From the NCBI RefSeq assembly GCF_013416555.1, contig NZ_JACCFG010000001.1:1054001-1118000 (forward strand): a DNA stretch of 64,000 bases. Reading direction: 5' to 3'. The notes below the pieces were generated by a model. It was given only the letters and a program-made list of their open reading frames with translations, was not told the DNA's origin and did no database searches. This stretch comes from Sphingomonas sp. R-74633. Lineage in GTDB: Bacteria > Pseudomonadota > Alphaproteobacteria > Sphingomonadales > Sphingomonadaceae. The first letter of the stretch is position 1; each line of letters opens with the position of its first letter. Of this stretch, positions 24,200-33,613 are shown piece by piece. Made by a program: the position numbers and the translations under genes.

Positions 24200-24694
24200 C
24201 TAGGGTTTGTTGAGCCGATCCCGGCACGGTCGCGACACACCGCTCGCGTCCGTGAAACGCCGGATCAGCACGAGCAGATCGTCCGAGCCGACTTTCTCGA
24301 CCAATGCCACCTGACACACGCCATCCGTGGCGAGCGCAACGAGCGCGCGCTGCATCGTCGCGCGATCCGCAGGCGCCGGCAGCCGGATGGGAACGATCTT
24401 CTGGAACACGGAATCGTCGGGCGGCTGCCGGTGATCAAGCCCGACCGTGCGCGAGGCGATGGAACGGACCCGTTTCCCGTCGACCAGCCAATCCCCGGTG
24501 GCTGGAACGAAGAGCGGCAGCCGCTCGAACTCCGCCTCGCCGCCCGGCGGAACCACCGCCATCCTGGATGTCTCGACCTCCAGTTCGGGGGCCACCATCC
24601 TGTGCGGCGCGAAGAACCACCAGCCATAGCCGCACAGGATCAGCCCGATCACCCCGGCCAGCACGATCCGCGTCTTGGTCCCGAACCCCCGCAT
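24200..24694 (-). CDS. hypothetical single-span membrane protein
   Basis: A 164-residue protein starting MRGFGTKTRIVLAGVIGLILCGYGWWFF: a basic N-terminus and one hydrophobic segment (about 9-28), then a periplasmic domain of about 130 residues. The start is chosen because the upstream part of the frame overlaps the tsf gene end and its terminator. VPPGGEAEFERLPLFVPATGDWLVDGKRV (in parts) suggests a beta-rich domain, and two late cysteines (GVCQV, RPCRD) may form a disulfide. No family recognised. Confidence 0.65.
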   Translation of the reverse strand: MRGFGTKTRIVLAGVIGLILCGYGWWFFAPHRMVAPELEVETSRMAVVPPGGEAEFERLPLFVPATGDWLVDGKRVRSIASRTVGLDHRQPPDDSVFQKIVPIRLPAPADRATMQRALVALATDGVCQVALVEKVGSDDLLVLIRRFTDASGVSRPCRDRLNKP

Positions 24695-24731
24695 CGCGCG
24701 AAGCTGCCACGCAACCGCCCCCAAACGCAAA

Positions 24732-24763
24732 CGGGCGCCGCCACCCGAGGGTGACAGCGCCCG
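24732..24763 (-). terminator. rho-independent-like terminator of tsf
   Basis: CGGGCGC (24732-24738) pairs with GCGCCCG (24757-24763), and the inner CCACCC and GGGTGA extend the stem. Read on the reverse strand the hairpin follows the tsf stop by about 22 bases and is followed by GTTTGCGTTTG. Confidence 0.65.
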
Positions 24764-24785
24764 CGCTTTCAGGTCCGGGAAGACC

Positions 24786-25712
24786 TTAGCGGCTGATGCC
24801 CGAAGCAGCGGCGACTTCGGCAGCGAAGTCGCTCTCTTCCTTCTCGATGCCTTCGCCGAGCTGGAAGCGGACATAGTCCTTCAGCACGATCGAGGCGCCG
24901 GCGTCCTTGGCCACCTTGGCGATGACGTCGGCGACCGGGGTCTTGCCGTCCATCACGAAGGGCTGGCTGAGGAGGGCGTTCTCCTTGGCGAAGCGCTTCA
25001 CCGCGCCGTCCACCATCTTGGCGACGATGTCGGCCGGCTTGCCGCTCTCGGCTGCCTTCTCGGTCGCGATTGCGCGCTCGCGCTCGATCACGTCCTGGTC
25101 CAGGCCGCTCTCGTCAAGCGCCAGCGGGAAGGCGGCGGCGATGTGCATCGCGACCTGCTTGCCCAGCGGCTCGAGCACGTCGACGCCGGCATCGCTCTCG
25201 AGCGCGACGAGCACGCCGATCTTGCCCAGGCCCGGGGCCGCGGCGTTGTGGACGTACGGGATCACCGCGCCCTGCGAGACCTGCACCATCTTGGCGCGGC
25301 GCAGAACCTGGTTCTCGCCGATCGTCGAGATGTTGTTGGTCAGCACTTCCTCGACGGTGCCGCCCGGCAGCGGAGCCGCCTTGATCACGTCCAGGTCGGC
25401 GCCCAGCTCGAGCGCAACCGAAGTCACGTCGCGGACGAAGTTCTGGAAGATCTCGTTCTTGGCAACGAAGTCGGTCTGCGAGTTGACCTCGACGGCCACA
25501 CCCTTGGTGCCGGCGACGGCAACGCCGACTAGGCCCTCAGCCGCGGTGCGGCTCGACTTCTTGGCAGCGGCGGCCAGGCCCTTCGAGCGCAGCCAGTCGC
25601 TGGCGGCTTCGAGGTCGCCATTGGTCTCGGTCAGCGCCTTCTTGCAATCCATCATGCCGGCACCGCTCTTCTCGCGGAGTTCCTTCACGGCTGCTGCAGT
25701 GATCTCGGCCAT
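24786..25712 (-). CDS. tsf: translation elongation factor Ts
   Basis: A 308-residue nucleotide exchange factor for EF-Tu. The start [27 protein letters not shown] at 25712 follows AGAGGAAAG. Residues 1-50 form the UBA-like domain with the diagnostic [16 protein letters not shown] signature, and [14 protein letters not shown] is the core N-terminal motif. The rest is the two-lobed core with the coiled coil. It lies downstream of rpsB, separated by a REP-like inverted repeat instead of the usual short gap. Confidence 0.97.
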   Translation of the reverse strand: MAEITAAAVKELREKSGAGMMDCKKALTETNGDLEAASDWLRSKGLAAAAKKSSRTAAEGLVGVAVAGTKGVAVEVNSQTDFVAKNEIFQNFVRDVTSVALELGADLDVIKAAPLPGGTVEEVLTNNISTIGENQVLRRAKMVQVSQGAVIPYVHNAAAPGLGKIGVLVALESDAGVDVLEPLGKQVAMHIAAAFPLALDESGLDQDVIERERAIATEKAAESGKPADIVAKMVDGAVKRFAKENALLSQPFVMDGKTPVADVIAKVAKDAGASIVLKDYVRFQLGEGIEKEESDFAAEVAAASGISR

Positions 25713-25767
25713 GTTTCTTTCCTCTAGCTTGGCTGGCCAGGGCGCGGCCCCGGCCATTCATGTAAAA

Positions 25768-25856
25768 CCCGTTCGCCCTGAGCTTGTCGAAGGGCCGTTC
25801 TCTCTTGCCGTGCGCCGGAAGGAAGACGGTGCTTCGACAAACTCAGCACGAACGGG
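25768..25856. repeat. REP-like inverted repeat between rpsB and tsf
   Basis: The arms 25768-25792 and 25832-25856 are inverted copies matching at 22 of 25 positions, separated by 39 bases. The core is CTGAGCTTGTCGAAG, a very widespread sphingomonad and xanthomonad intergenic repeat. Transcribed within the rpsB-tsf operon it would form a long stem-loop in the mRNA. Confidence 0.85.
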
Positions 25857-25930
25857 GAAAGGGTCGGCGCTCCGAACTGACCGGCCGCCTAATGCGTGCC
25901 TATGTCAGTTCGAAGACATCCGGTTTCAAC

Positions 25931-26800
25931 TTACGCGTCGATCTGACGCTCGCCCTCGGCTGCCTGCTCGGCAGTGTCGGTCGCAGCGGCCGGGGCTTCC
26001 GGCTCGGCAGCGGCCGGCTCAGCGGCGACGGGCTCGGCCACAACCGGCTCGCTCAGGGCCGGCTCGATCGGAGCCACTTCCTGGGCGCCCAGGTCGACGC
26101 CGAAGCTCGCCTGGCGGTCCTGGTTGCCGCGGGTCGCCGCAATGGCGATCGCTTCGCAGTACAGGCGGATGGCGCGCGAGGCGTCGTCGTTCGCCGGAAC
26201 CGGGAAGGCGATGCCGTCCGGGCTCACGTTCGAATCGAGGATCGCGACGACGGGGATGCCAAGCGTGTTGGCTTCCTTGATCGCCAGCTCTTCCTTGTTC
26301 GCGTCGATCACGAACATGATGTCGGGAACGCCGCCCATGTCACGGATGCCGCCGAGCGAGAGCTCGAGCTTGTCCTTCTCGCGGGTGAGCTGCAGCACTT
26401 CCTTCTTGGTAAGGCCGGTGGTGTCGCCCGAAAGCTGCTCTTCAAGCGTCTTCATGCGCTTGATCGAGCCCGAGATGGTCTTCCAGTTGGTGAGCATGCC
26501 GCCCAGCCAGCGATGGTTGACGAAGTGCTGGCCCGAACGGCGAGCGGCCTCGGCGATCGGCTCCTGCGCCTGGCGCTTGGTGCCGACGAACAGGACCTTG
26601 CCGCCGGCGGCGACGGTCGAGTTCACGAACTCGAGCGCGCGCGCGAAGAGCGGCACGGTCTGCGAAAGGTCGATGATGTGGACGCCGTTGCGGTCGCCGA
26701 AAATGTAGGGCTTCATCTTCGGGTTCCAGCGGTGAGTCTGGTGACCAAAGTGCGCGCCCGATTCGAGCAGCTGCTGCATGGAGACGACAGGTGCCGCCAT
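25931..26800 (-). CDS. rpsB: 30S ribosomal protein S2
   Basis: A 289-residue ribosomal protein. The start [20 protein letters not shown] at 26800 follows AAGGAG. The motifs [40 protein letters not shown] and [16 protein letters not shown] are all present. The protein ends in a Glu/Pro/Ala-rich tail of about 45 residues (from PIEPALSEP) not found in E. coli S2; similar low-complexity tails occur in other sphingomonads. First gene of the rpsB-tsf operon. Confidence 0.97.
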   Translation of the reverse strand: MAAPVVSMQQLLESGAHFGHQTHRWNPKMKPYIFGDRNGVHIIDLSQTVPLFARALEFVNSTVAAGGKVLFVGTKRQAQEPIAEAARRSGQHFVNHRWLGGMLTNWKTISGSIKRMKTLEEQLSGDTTGLTKKEVLQLTREKDKLELSLGGIRDMGGVPDIMFVIDANKEELAIKEANTLGIPVVAILDSNVSPDGIAFPVPANDDASRAIRLYCEAIAIAATRGNQDRQASFGVDLGAQEVAPIEPALSEPVVAEPVAAEPAAAEPEAPAAATDTAEQAAEGERQIDA

Positions 26801-26958
26801 AGGGATAACTCCTTCCGGTTGTGCCTCTGGGAAGCGAGTGATCGCGAAACGCGACACCGGCTTATGATGCTTCCCATGCGGGTTGAGAGCGGCGCCCCTA
26901 ATCGAAAGCGCCATGGAGTGCAAGTGGGGGCTGGGCCGGAACTTTTCCAGCCCGGCCT

Positions 26959-27426
26959 TCAATAGAAGCAGATCAAATACCGCCCGTCCGGCTCGCCTTC
27001 CTTCACGAAGCGCCCGTCAAAGGTCGTGAAGTCGAGGCTATACAAGCCCCATGCCCGCTTGTCGTTCATGCGGATATAGCAACCCTTGTCCGGCTCGTCG
27101 CAATTGACCCGCGCCGCATCGGCCTTGTGCGCCGCCCGCACCAGTGCGGCATAGGCGGAAGGCGCGCGAGGCAGGCGGATGTGCAACCAGCCATGGTCGC
27201 GATCGGTATACAAGCCCTGCACGGGATCGCCCTGGAAGCGCAGGCTGCTGGTATCGTAGGAAAGTGTTCCGCTCGGCGCCTCGCCATTTTGCTTTAGCCG
27301 CGAGATCAGCGTGCCCGCCTCAAGTTTCGTGGCGGGACAGCTTTGCAAGTTGATCGCCTGTGCGACGGCGGCATCGGCATACAAAAGCGCAAGGCCCGCG
27401 ACTGCAGTCAGAATTCCGGTACGCAT
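26959..27426 (-). CDS. exported hypothetical protein
   Basis: A 155-residue protein with a signal peptide ([24 protein letters not shown]). The start at 27426 follows GGGGAGAGAACGT. The mature part has five cysteines (QSCPATK, NCDEP, GCYIR, LICFY among them) and a motif [16 protein letters not shown]. The last ones suggest disulfide bonds in the periplasm. It lies upstream of rpsB with 158 bp between. No family recognised. Confidence 0.75.
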   Translation of the reverse strand: MRTGILTAVAGLALLYADAAVAQAINLQSCPATKLEAGTLISRLKQNGEAPSGTLSYDTSSLRFQGDPVQGLYTDRDHGWLHIRLPRAPSAYAALVRAAHKADAARVNCDEPDKGCYIRMNDKRAWGLYSLDFTTFDGRFVKEGEPDGRYLICFY

Positions 27427-27517
27427 ACGTTCTCTCCCCCTCATTTGCCAGATGCTAGGGTCAAGCCGGCGATGATGGCAAGTGGTCGATCGACCGGAAC
27501 AAGCAAAGAACATGCGC

Positions 27518-27546
27518 TTGACACCGGAACGTTAACGGAACATAAA
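27518..27546 (+). promoter_or_regulatory. sigma70-type promoter with embedded CtrA-like half sites
   Basis: A consensus -35 TTGACA (27518-27523) is followed after 17 bases by CATAAA (27541-27546). TTAA (27532-27535), 7 bases, TAAA (27543-27546) overlaps it and resembles TTAA-N7-TTAA. It faces the small membrane-protein gene starting at 27640, giving a leader of about 87 nt. Confidence 0.55.
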
Positions 27547-27639
27547 GGGCTCACAACGCGGACAGGGAACGTCAGCGGACGCCAAGGGGTTGGAATCGCA
27601 AGGTTCTCGCCAGGTACGGCGTGTTTTGGGAGCCAAGTG

Positions 27640-27852
27640 ATGACTGCACTGCTTACCGTTCTGCTGTTCGGCGCCGCCTTCGCTATCGCCGCCTGGACGA
27701 TCGCCTCCTCGGTCGCCGCCGCGCTTCCCCGCATCCGCGAGCTGACTGGCCAGAATGCCGCCCTGCCCGCTCTGGTGCCGACGCGCGTTACGGTGCGCTA
27801 TTCGGCTCCGACGCGCCGGGCCGGGGCGTTCCCGCTGCGCGCAGCAGCCTGA
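27640..27852 (+). CDS. small single-span membrane protein
   Basis: A 70-residue protein starting MTALLTVLLFGAAFAIAAWTIASSVAAALPRI; GGGAG lies 8 bases before the ATG and a good promoter lies upstream. Residues 2-28 form one TM helix, and the rest is a short basic, Pro/Ala-rich tail. Its 3' end overlaps the convergent pssA gene by 65 bp. No family recognised; the clean promoter and ribosome-binding site support it as a real gene. Confidence 0.6.
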   Translation: MTALLTVLLFGAAFAIAAWTIASSVAAALPRIRELTGQNAALPALVPTRVTVRYSAPTRRAGAFPLRAAA

Positions 27853-28624
27853 TCCGCCGATAGTTGCGCATGCTGAACGGGATCGAGACGATATAGAGCA
27901 CTGCGATCAACGACAGCGTCGGCCAGGGCGCGGCGACCAGTGCCGCAACCAGCACCACCAGTACCGCGATCGCCTCGAACCGAACGCGCTGTTTCAGCCG
28001 CACATGCGGAGCGAAGGTGGCGACGCTCGAGATCATCAGCACCGCGACGAATGCCGTCCAGGGCGCCACCACGACCGGCAGGCGCAAATGCGGCTCGTCG
28101 GTGAACAGCCACAGATAGAGCGGCAGCAGCGCCAGCACCGCGGCGGCAGGCGCCGGCACGCCGGTGAGGAAGCCCGCGGACTTGTGCGGCTGTTCCTCGG
28201 CATCGATCTGGGCGTTGAACCGGGCGAGGCGGAGCGCGCAGAACAGCGCATGGACCAGCGCAATCATCCAGCCGAACCGGCCCAGCGTCTGCAGCGACCA
28301 TAGATAGAGGATCATCGCCGGAGCGACGCCGAACGAGATCGCGTCGGACAGGCTGTCCAGCTCCGCGCCGAAGCGGCTTTCGCCGCGCACCATCCGGGCA
28401 ACCTTGCCGTCGATGCCGTCAAGCATTCCGGCGATCAGCACCATCAGCACGGCAAGTTCCCACTTGCCGTCGATCGCGAAGCGGATCGCGGTCAGGCCCG
28501 AGCAGAGCGCAAGCGCGGTGATCGCGTTGGGGGCGATGGCACGCAGCGGGATACCGCGGACGGGCCGCATCCTGCGGCGCATCCGGCGCCGCAGTTGCGC
28601 TCGTTCGCGGTCGGGCCTGCTCAC
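27788..28624 (-). CDS. pssA: CDP-diacylglycerol-serine O-phosphatidyltransferase
   Basis: A 278-residue integral membrane enzyme making phosphatidylserine from CDP-diacylglycerol and serine. The CDP-alcohol phosphotransferase motif appears as [26 protein letters not shown] (in two parts; residues about 70-95) with its four Asp ligands. Eight hydrophobic segments follow the basic N-terminus. It starts with GTG at 28624, overlapping the psd stop (GTGA). With psd immediately upstream it forms the phosphatidylethanolamine operon. Confidence 0.95.
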   Translation of the reverse strand: MSRPDRERAQLRRRMRRRMRPVRGIPLRAIAPNAITALALCSGLTAIRFAIDGKWELAVLMVLIAGMLDGIDGKVARMVRGESRFGAELDSLSDAISFGVAPAMILYLWSLQTLGRFGWMIALVHALFCALRLARFNAQIDAEEQPHKSAGFLTGVPAPAAAVLALLPLYLWLFTDEPHLRLPVVVAPWTAFVAVLMISSVATFAPHVRLKQRVRFEAIAVLVVLVAALVAAPWPTLSLIAVLYIVSIPFSMRNYRRIRLLRAAGTPRPGASEPNSAP

Positions 28625-29349
28625 TGCGAGATGCCGCTGACGGCGGCGGCTCCCTTCCGGGCAATCACCGTCTCGCCCGCGATCGTGCGCTGGCCCAGCG
28701 TGACCTGCGCGGCATAGTCGTCGGGGAGGAACACATCGACGCGGCTGCCGAAGCGGATAAGGCCGACACGCTGGCCGGCGACGATCATGTCGCCCGGCTT
28801 GGTGAAGCTCACGATGCGCCGCGCGACCAGGCCGGCGATCTGCGTGAAGCCGATGCGCAGGCCATTCTTGTCCTCGACGATGAAGTGCTGGCGCTCATTC
28901 TCCTCGCTCGCCTTGTCGAGATCGGCGTTGAGGAAGCGGCCCGAGATATAGATGACGTGGCGGATCGTGCCGGTGATCGGCGTGCGGTTCACGTGCACGT
29001 CGAACACGCTCATGAAGATCGAGACGCGCACCATCGGCTTGTCGCCCAGCGCCTGGGGACCGCGCAGCTCGGGCGGCAATTCCACCGGCTGGATCATCGT
29101 CACCAGCCCGTCGGCCGGCGCGATCAGCATGCCCTCGCCCTGCGGCGTCACGCGCACCGGGTCGCGGAAGAATGCGGCCACGCCGAAGGTGAGGAACACC
29201 AAAGGCCAGGTGATGAAGTCCCAGATGAAAAGGGTCGCCAGCGCGATCGCGGCGGCGATCGCCACATATTTGCGGCCCTCGGGATGAATGTCGGGGAAGC
29301 GCCACTTCATCGTGGGAGTGCCGAGCGGGGGCTTGTCCATAGATGCCAT
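28621..29349 (-). CDS. psd: phosphatidylserine decarboxylase proenzyme
   Basis: A 242-residue pyruvoyl enzyme of the short type, converting phosphatidylserine to phosphatidylethanolamine. The self-cleavage site is GS in [13 protein letters not shown] near residue 208. [19 protein letters not shown] and [13 protein letters not shown] are family motifs. One N-terminal hydrophobic helix (about 25-55) tethers it to the inner membrane. ATG at 29349 or 29340 could start the protein; the first is chosen. It is translationally coupled to pssA. Confidence 0.94.
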   Translation of the reverse strand: MASMDKPPLGTPTMKWRFPDIHPEGRKYVAIAAAIALATLFIWDFITWPLVFLTFGVAAFFRDPVRVTPQGEGMLIAPADGLVTMIQPVELPPELRGPQALGDKPMVRVSIFMSVFDVHVNRTPITGTIRHVIYISGRFLNADLDKASEENERQHFIVEDKNGLRIGFTQIAGLVARRIVSFTKPGDMIVAGQRVGLIRFGSRVDVFLPDDYAAQVTLGQRTIAGETVIARKGAAAVSGISQ

Positions 29350-29485
29350 CGGAAGCCTGTAGCTGCGTGTCGCGACCAACACAACGCACGCCGCCGCGCC
29401 TCTTTCCCCCGCACCGCTTCCGCATGGGCGGCACCAATCGCCTTCGGGGGAATGCAGGCGGCGGACTGCCAATGCGCGTAGAATT

Positions 29486-29866
29486 CTAATTTTGCCAGGG
29501 TGCGGTCACCGCGGGCAAACAATAGAGCCGCTGTCCCACGCCGATCCCCATCGGCACGGTCAGCGCCTTGGAAACGCCGCCCGCAGCCTCGCATCCGGGC
29601 CCGGCACGCAGATTATAGCGGATGATTCGCTTGGTGTAGGCGGGGCAGACGTCCGAGCAGACATAGCTTGCCACGACCTGCACGCCGTGATGCAGGCCGA
29701 TCGCCAGACGCCACTGGCGCCGATCGCTCTTCGGGTCGAACGGGGTTTTCACCAGCTTGAGCAACGCCGCGTCGTCGATCGGCACGAACCTGTCCTCGCT
29801 GCTCAGCAGCGCGGGCGCCGCCACCTCCTGCGCAGCGAGCAACAAGGCGATTTGAAGCGCGATCAT
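29486..29866 (-). CDS. exported hypothetical protein
   Basis: A 126-residue protein starting [30 protein letters not shown] precedes the ATG at 29866. The N-terminal hydrophobic stretch is short but signal-like. The mature part contains [19 protein letters not shown] and PGCEAAGGV, with four cysteines including a CxxxC pair, which suggests a disulfide or metal site. It lies upstream of psd with a 136-bp gap. No family recognised. Confidence 0.7.
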   Translation of the reverse strand: MIALQIALLLAAQEVAAPALLSSEDRFVPIDDAALLKLVKTPFDPKSDRRQWRLAIGLHHGVQVVASYVCSDVCPAYTKRIIRYNLRAGPGCEAAGGVSKALTVPMGIGVGQRLYCLPAVTAPWQN

Positions 29867-30021
29867 TATCCGTCTTTCCTCATTCGCAACGAAGCGTGCA
29901 GCACCCCGACTTGCCCACAGATGAACCACTGCAATGCGGTGAAATGAAACCGTCCTGCTTGCATGTTCGTTGGAATTGCCCAAATGCGGGCGACTGTCTC
30001 GCTTTTGTAATAAGGTCGCCC

Positions 30022-30639
30022 ATGCCCGCTTCCACTGCCGCCAAGGCCCGTACGCGTAACCGCCGCCCTGCCGGCACGCCGTCGCCCTGGGGCATGTTTT
30101 TCCGCGGCTTCCTGAAGCGTCCGGTAATGGTCGGCGCCGTTGCGCCCTCATCGCGCTTCACGATCAACAAGATGCTGGCCCCGGTCGACTGGGACAACAC
30201 CAAGCTGTTCGTCGAATATGGCCCCGGCGTCGGCACTTTCACCCGCCCGATCCTCGATCGCCTGTCGGCGGACGGCAAGCTGATCGTGATCGACACCAAC
30301 CCCGATTTCATCCGCTACCTGAAGCAGAGCATCCCCGATCCGCGCCTGATCGCGATCCAGGGCTCGGCGGCGGACGTGAAGCAGATCGTCGCCGATCACG
30401 GCTTCGAGCATGCCGACTACATCGCCTCGGGCCTGCCCTTCTCCACCCTGCCGCCGGGCGTGGGCGATGCGATCGCCAAAGCGACGCGCGAAGTGATCCG
30501 CAAGGGCGGCGCCTTCCTGGTCTACCAGTACAACCCGCGCGTGAAGAACTTCCTCACCCCGCACTGGTCGCACATCGATCACGCGATGGAGTGGATCAAC
30601 ATCCCGCCCGCGCAGCTCTGGTGGGCCTGGAACGACTGA
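30022..30639 (+). CDS. pmtA: PmtA-like phospholipid N-methyltransferase
   Basis: A 205-residue SAM-dependent methyltransferase; AAGG lies 7 bases before ATG at 30022. The SAM motif is FVEYGPGVGTFTRPIL (about 65-80). Its arrangement, FFRGFLKRPVMVGAVAPSSRF at the front, SGLPFSTLPPGV in the middle and WINIPPAQLWWAW at the end, matches the Sinorhizobium-type PmtA, which methylates phosphatidylethanolamine towards phosphatidylcholine. Its place near pssA and psd fits. Closely related sequences are often annotated only as rRNA-dimethylase-fold proteins, so the substrate is inferred. Confidence 0.7.
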   Translation: MPASTAAKARTRNRRPAGTPSPWGMFFRGFLKRPVMVGAVAPSSRFTINKMLAPVDWDNTKLFVEYGPGVGTFTRPILDRLSADGKLIVIDTNPDFIRYLKQSIPDPRLIAIQGSAADVKQIVADHGFEHADYIASGLPFSTLPPGVGDAIAKATREVIRKGGAFLVYQYNPRVKNFLTPHWSHIDHAMEWINIPPAQLWWAWND

Positions 30640-30719
30640 AACCGGTGTCGGGGGTGACTTGATCCCCCCGCCCCATCCTCCTAGACGCTCGCCAAACCCC
30701 TTAAAAGGAACAGCGAGCA

Positions 30720-31940
30720 ATGGCGAAGATCAAGGTTGCAACGCCCGTCGTGGAGATCGACGGCGACGAAATGACGCGGATCATCTGGGAATGGATCCGT
30801 GAGCGCCTGATCAAGCCCTATCTCGACATCGATCTCAAATATTACGATCTCTCGGTCGAGAATCGCGACGCGACCGACGATCAGGTCACGATCGATTCCG
30901 CCAAGGCGATCCAGCAATATGGCGTCGGCGTGAAGTGCGCCACGATCACGCCGGACGAGGCGCGCGTCGAAGAGTTCAAGCTCAAGAAGATGTGGAAGTC
31001 GCCGAACGGCACGATCCGCAACATCCTGGGCGGCGTCGTTTTCCGCGAGCCGATCGTGATCAAGAACGTCCCCCGCCTCGTCCCGGGCTGGACCGACCCG
31101 ATCGTCGTCGGCCGTCACGCCTTCGGCGACCAGTATCGCGCGACCGACTTCAAGGTGCCCGGCGCCGGCAAGCTCACGATGAAGTGGGTCGGCACCGACG
31201 GCAACGAGCTCGAATATGAAGTGTTCGACTTCCCGAGCGCCGGCGTCGCCATGGGCATGTACAATCTCGACGAGTCGATCCGCGACTTCGCCAAGGCGAG
31301 CATGAACTACGCGCTCGATCGCGGCTGGCCGCTGTACCTGTCGACCAAGAACACGATCCTCAAGGCCTATGACGGCCGCTTCAAGGACCTGTTCCAGGAG
31401 ACCTTCGACGCCGACTTTGCCGACAAGTTCAAGGCTGCCGGCATCGTCTATGAGCACCGCCTGATCGACGACATGGTCGCCTCGGCGCTCAAGTGGTCCG
31501 GCAAGTTCGTCTGGGCCTGCAAGAACTATGACGGCGACGTCCAGTCGGACACGGTTGCCCAGGGCTTCGGCTCGCTCGGTCTGATGACCTCGGTCCTGAT
31601 GTCGCCGGACGGCAAGACGATCGAGGCGGAAGCCGCCCACGGCACCGTCACGCGCCACTATCGCATGCACCAGCAGGGCAAGGCGACCTCGACCAACCCG
31701 ATCGCGTCGATCTTCGCCTGGACCCAGGGCCTGTCGTTCCGCGGCAAGTTCGACAATACGCCGGACGTCACCAAGTTCGCCGAGACGCTTGAGGCCGTCT
31801 GCATCGAGACCGTCGAGAGCGGCAAGATGACCAAGGATCTCGCGATCCTGATCGGCCCGGACCAGCCCTGGATGACCACCGAGCAGTTCTTCGAGGCGAT
31901 CCGCGAGAATCTCGAGAAGAAGATGGCCGCCTGGGGCTGA
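30720..31940 (+). CDS. icd: NADP-dependent isocitrate dehydrogenase
   Basis: A 406-residue homodimeric enzyme of the TCA cycle, of the eukaryotic-like type usual in alphaproteobacteria. AAAAGGAACAG precedes the ATG. The start [31 protein letters not shown] (phosphate loop) and [22 protein letters not shown] (metal-binding Asp, in part) are diagnostic; [12 protein letters not shown] near residue 310 binds NADP. A strong terminator follows, so it is probably monocistronic. Confidence 0.97.
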   Translation: MAKIKVATPVVEIDGDEMTRIIWEWIRERLIKPYLDIDLKYYDLSVENRDATDDQVTIDSAKAIQQYGVGVKCATITPDEARVEEFKLKKMWKSPNGTIRNILGGVVFREPIVIKNVPRLVPGWTDPIVVGRHAFGDQYRATDFKVPGAGKLTMKWVGTDGNELEYEVFDFPSAGVAMGMYNLDESIRDFAKASMNYALDRGWPLYLSTKNTILKAYDGRFKDLFQETFDADFADKFKAAGIVYEHRLIDDMVASALKWSGKFVWACKNYDGDVQSDTVAQGFGSLGLMTSVLMSPDGKTIEAEAAHGTVTRHYRMHQQGKATSTNPIASIFAWTQGLSFRGKFDNTPDVTKFAETLEAVCIETVESGKMTKDLAILIGPDQPWMTTEQFFEAIRENLEKKMAAWG

Positions 31941-31971
31941 GACCCTACGTACATCGCTGAATTTGAAGATG

Positions 31972-32005
31972 CCCCGGCCGGACCACCCGGCCGGGGTTTC
32001 TTTTT
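31972..32005 (+). terminator. rho-independent terminator of icd
   Basis: A perfect 10-bp stem CCCCGGCCGG (31972-31981) and CCGGCCGGGG (31987-31996) with a 5-base loop is followed directly by TTTCTTTTT. It starts 31 bases after the icd stop. Confidence 0.93.
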
Positions 32006-32086
32006 GCGTCCGCCAATTTATCTGATTTATATACCTCGCAGATCGGCATAGAGTGCCGCCAGGCCCATAAGGGCAAGGAGGCGAGG

Positions 32087-33613
32087 ATGACCGACACGAG
32101 CTTCACGCGGCGCAACCTGCTCCGCGCAGCGGCCCCGCTGGGTGCCGCAATCGCGACGGGCCTGCCCGCGCGCCTCGCTGCCGCACCGCGACTGGGCGCG
32201 GTGGCCAGCGTGGAGATCGCCCCTGCGCCCCGCTTCGCGCTATCCCCCTATCTCTACATGCAGTTCATGGAGCCGCTTGGCACCACCGATGGCTCGGTCG
32301 AGGCGAGCTGGGATCATCTCGCGCAGCGCTGGCGACCCGATCTGCTCGAAGTCACCCGGCAACTCGCCCCGCCGATGCTGCGCTGGGGCGGGCTGCTCAG
32401 CGCCTATTATCGCTGGCGGGAAGGCGTTGGCCCGCGCGCCGGGCGCAAGCCGATGCACAATCTCAACTGGGGCGGTGTCGAGACCAATCAGATCGGCACC
32501 GACGAGTTTCTCGATTTCTGCGCCGCAGTGGGCGCCGAGCCGCTGATGTGCGTCAACTTCGCGAGCGAGGGCGATCCCAAATGGGCGGTCGATGCGCTCG
32601 GTGAGCGCCGCGCCGGCGATGCGCGCGAGGCGGCCGACTGGGTCCGGTACTGCAACGCCCCCCACCATCCCGAACGCAGTGCCAATGGGCACCCGGCGCC
32701 GCGCCCGATCCGCTATTGGCAGATCGGCAACGAGACGTCGTTTTCGCCGGCGCGCTTCAAGAAACCTGAGGCGATCGCGCGCACGATCGAATTTGCCCGG
32801 GCGATGCGTGCTGCCGATCCGGGGATCAAGCTCATTGCCTGGGGCGACAGCGGCTGGGCCGCGGACATGATCGCCCAGGCCGGCGACCTGGTCGACATGC
32901 TGGCCTTCCACCATCTCTTCGATCCCGGCCCCGCCTGCAACGACGGCACCTGGCAGCGCGATCGCGCTGCGGCCTGGGACGCGCTGATGGGCAGCGTCGC
33001 GAAGCAGGAAGCGAAGATCCTCGAGATACGCGCGCAGAGCGGCGCAACGCCGCTGGCGCTCACCGAAAGCCACTACCTCATGAAGGGCCGCAACCGCGGC
33101 GACCTCAACTCCACCTGGGCGACCGGCGTCGCCTATGCCCGTTTCCAAAACCTCCACCAGCGGCATGGCGACGTGCTCAAGATCGCCAACCTCGGCGATT
33201 TCTGCGGAACCCGCTGGCAGACCAACGTGGTGATGCTGCCGACGCCGAAGGGCGACGCCTATATGCTGCCCGTCGGCCGGGTCGCGGCGCTATATGCCCG
33301 GCATAGCGGCACCAAGGCGGTCGCGCTCGCCGGGCTGCCCGACGGCCTCGACGCCGTAGCGAGCCGGGACGGCAACCGGTTTTTCGTCCATGCCGTCAAC
33401 ACCCGGCTCGACCGCGCGATCGACTGCCGCTTCACCATCGCCGGCGCGACGCCACGGGCAGCAAGGCTGGTCCGCATCTCGGCGACCGATCCGTTCGCCG
33501 AGATCCGTTCGCGGACCGAGGATCCGATGACGCAGGAGGAGAAGATCTGCGCGCCGGGCGAGGCCATTTCCTTTCCGGCGGCGTCGGTGACGGTGCTCGA
33601 GCTGGGCCTTTAA
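32087..33613 (+). CDS. Tat-exported glycoside hydrolase, GH51/alpha-L-arabinofuranosidase-like
   Basis: A 508-residue protein with a twin-arginine signal (TRRNLLRAAAPLGAAIATGL). AAGGAGG precedes the ATG. The body is a TIM barrel of clan GH-A type: LRWGGLLSAYYRW early, the acid/base Glu in YWQIGNE (about residue 214) and a probable nucleophile Glu in LALTESHYL (about 328). A C-terminal beta domain with FVHAVNTRLDRAIDCRF follows. This layout is that of GH51 arabinofuranosidases. The substrate is inferred from family only, and no sugar-use genes are nearby. Confidence 0.75.
   Translation: MTDTSFTRRNLLRAAAPLGAAIATGLPARLAAAPRLGAVASVEIAPAPRFALSPYLYMQFMEPLGTTDGSVEASWDHLAQRWRPDLLEVTRQLAPPMLRWGGLLSAYYRWREGVGPRAGRKPMHNLNWGGVETNQIGTDEFLDFCAAVGAEPLMCVNFASEGDPKWAVDALGERRAGDAREAADWVRYCNAPHHPERSANGHPAPRPIRYWQIGNETSFSPARFKKPEAIARTIEFARAMRAADPGIKLIAWGDSGWAADMIAQAGDLVDMLAFHHLFDPGPACNDGTWQRDRAAAWDALMGSVAKQEAKILEIRAQSGATPLALTESHYLMKGRNRGDLNSTWATGVAYARFQNLHQRHGDVLKIANLGDFCGTRWQTNVVMLPTPKGDAYMLPVGRVAALYARHSGTKAVALAGLPDGLDAVASRDGNRFFVHAVNTRLDRAIDCRFTIAGATPRAARLVRISATDPFAEIRSRTEDPMTQEEKICAPGEAISFPAASVTVLELGL

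Noticed and set aside
30650..30669. Terminator after the PmtA-like gene
   Set aside because: GGGGG and CCCCC can pair over a 9-base loop, but the stem is only 5-6 bp and no T-run follows, so support is too weak.
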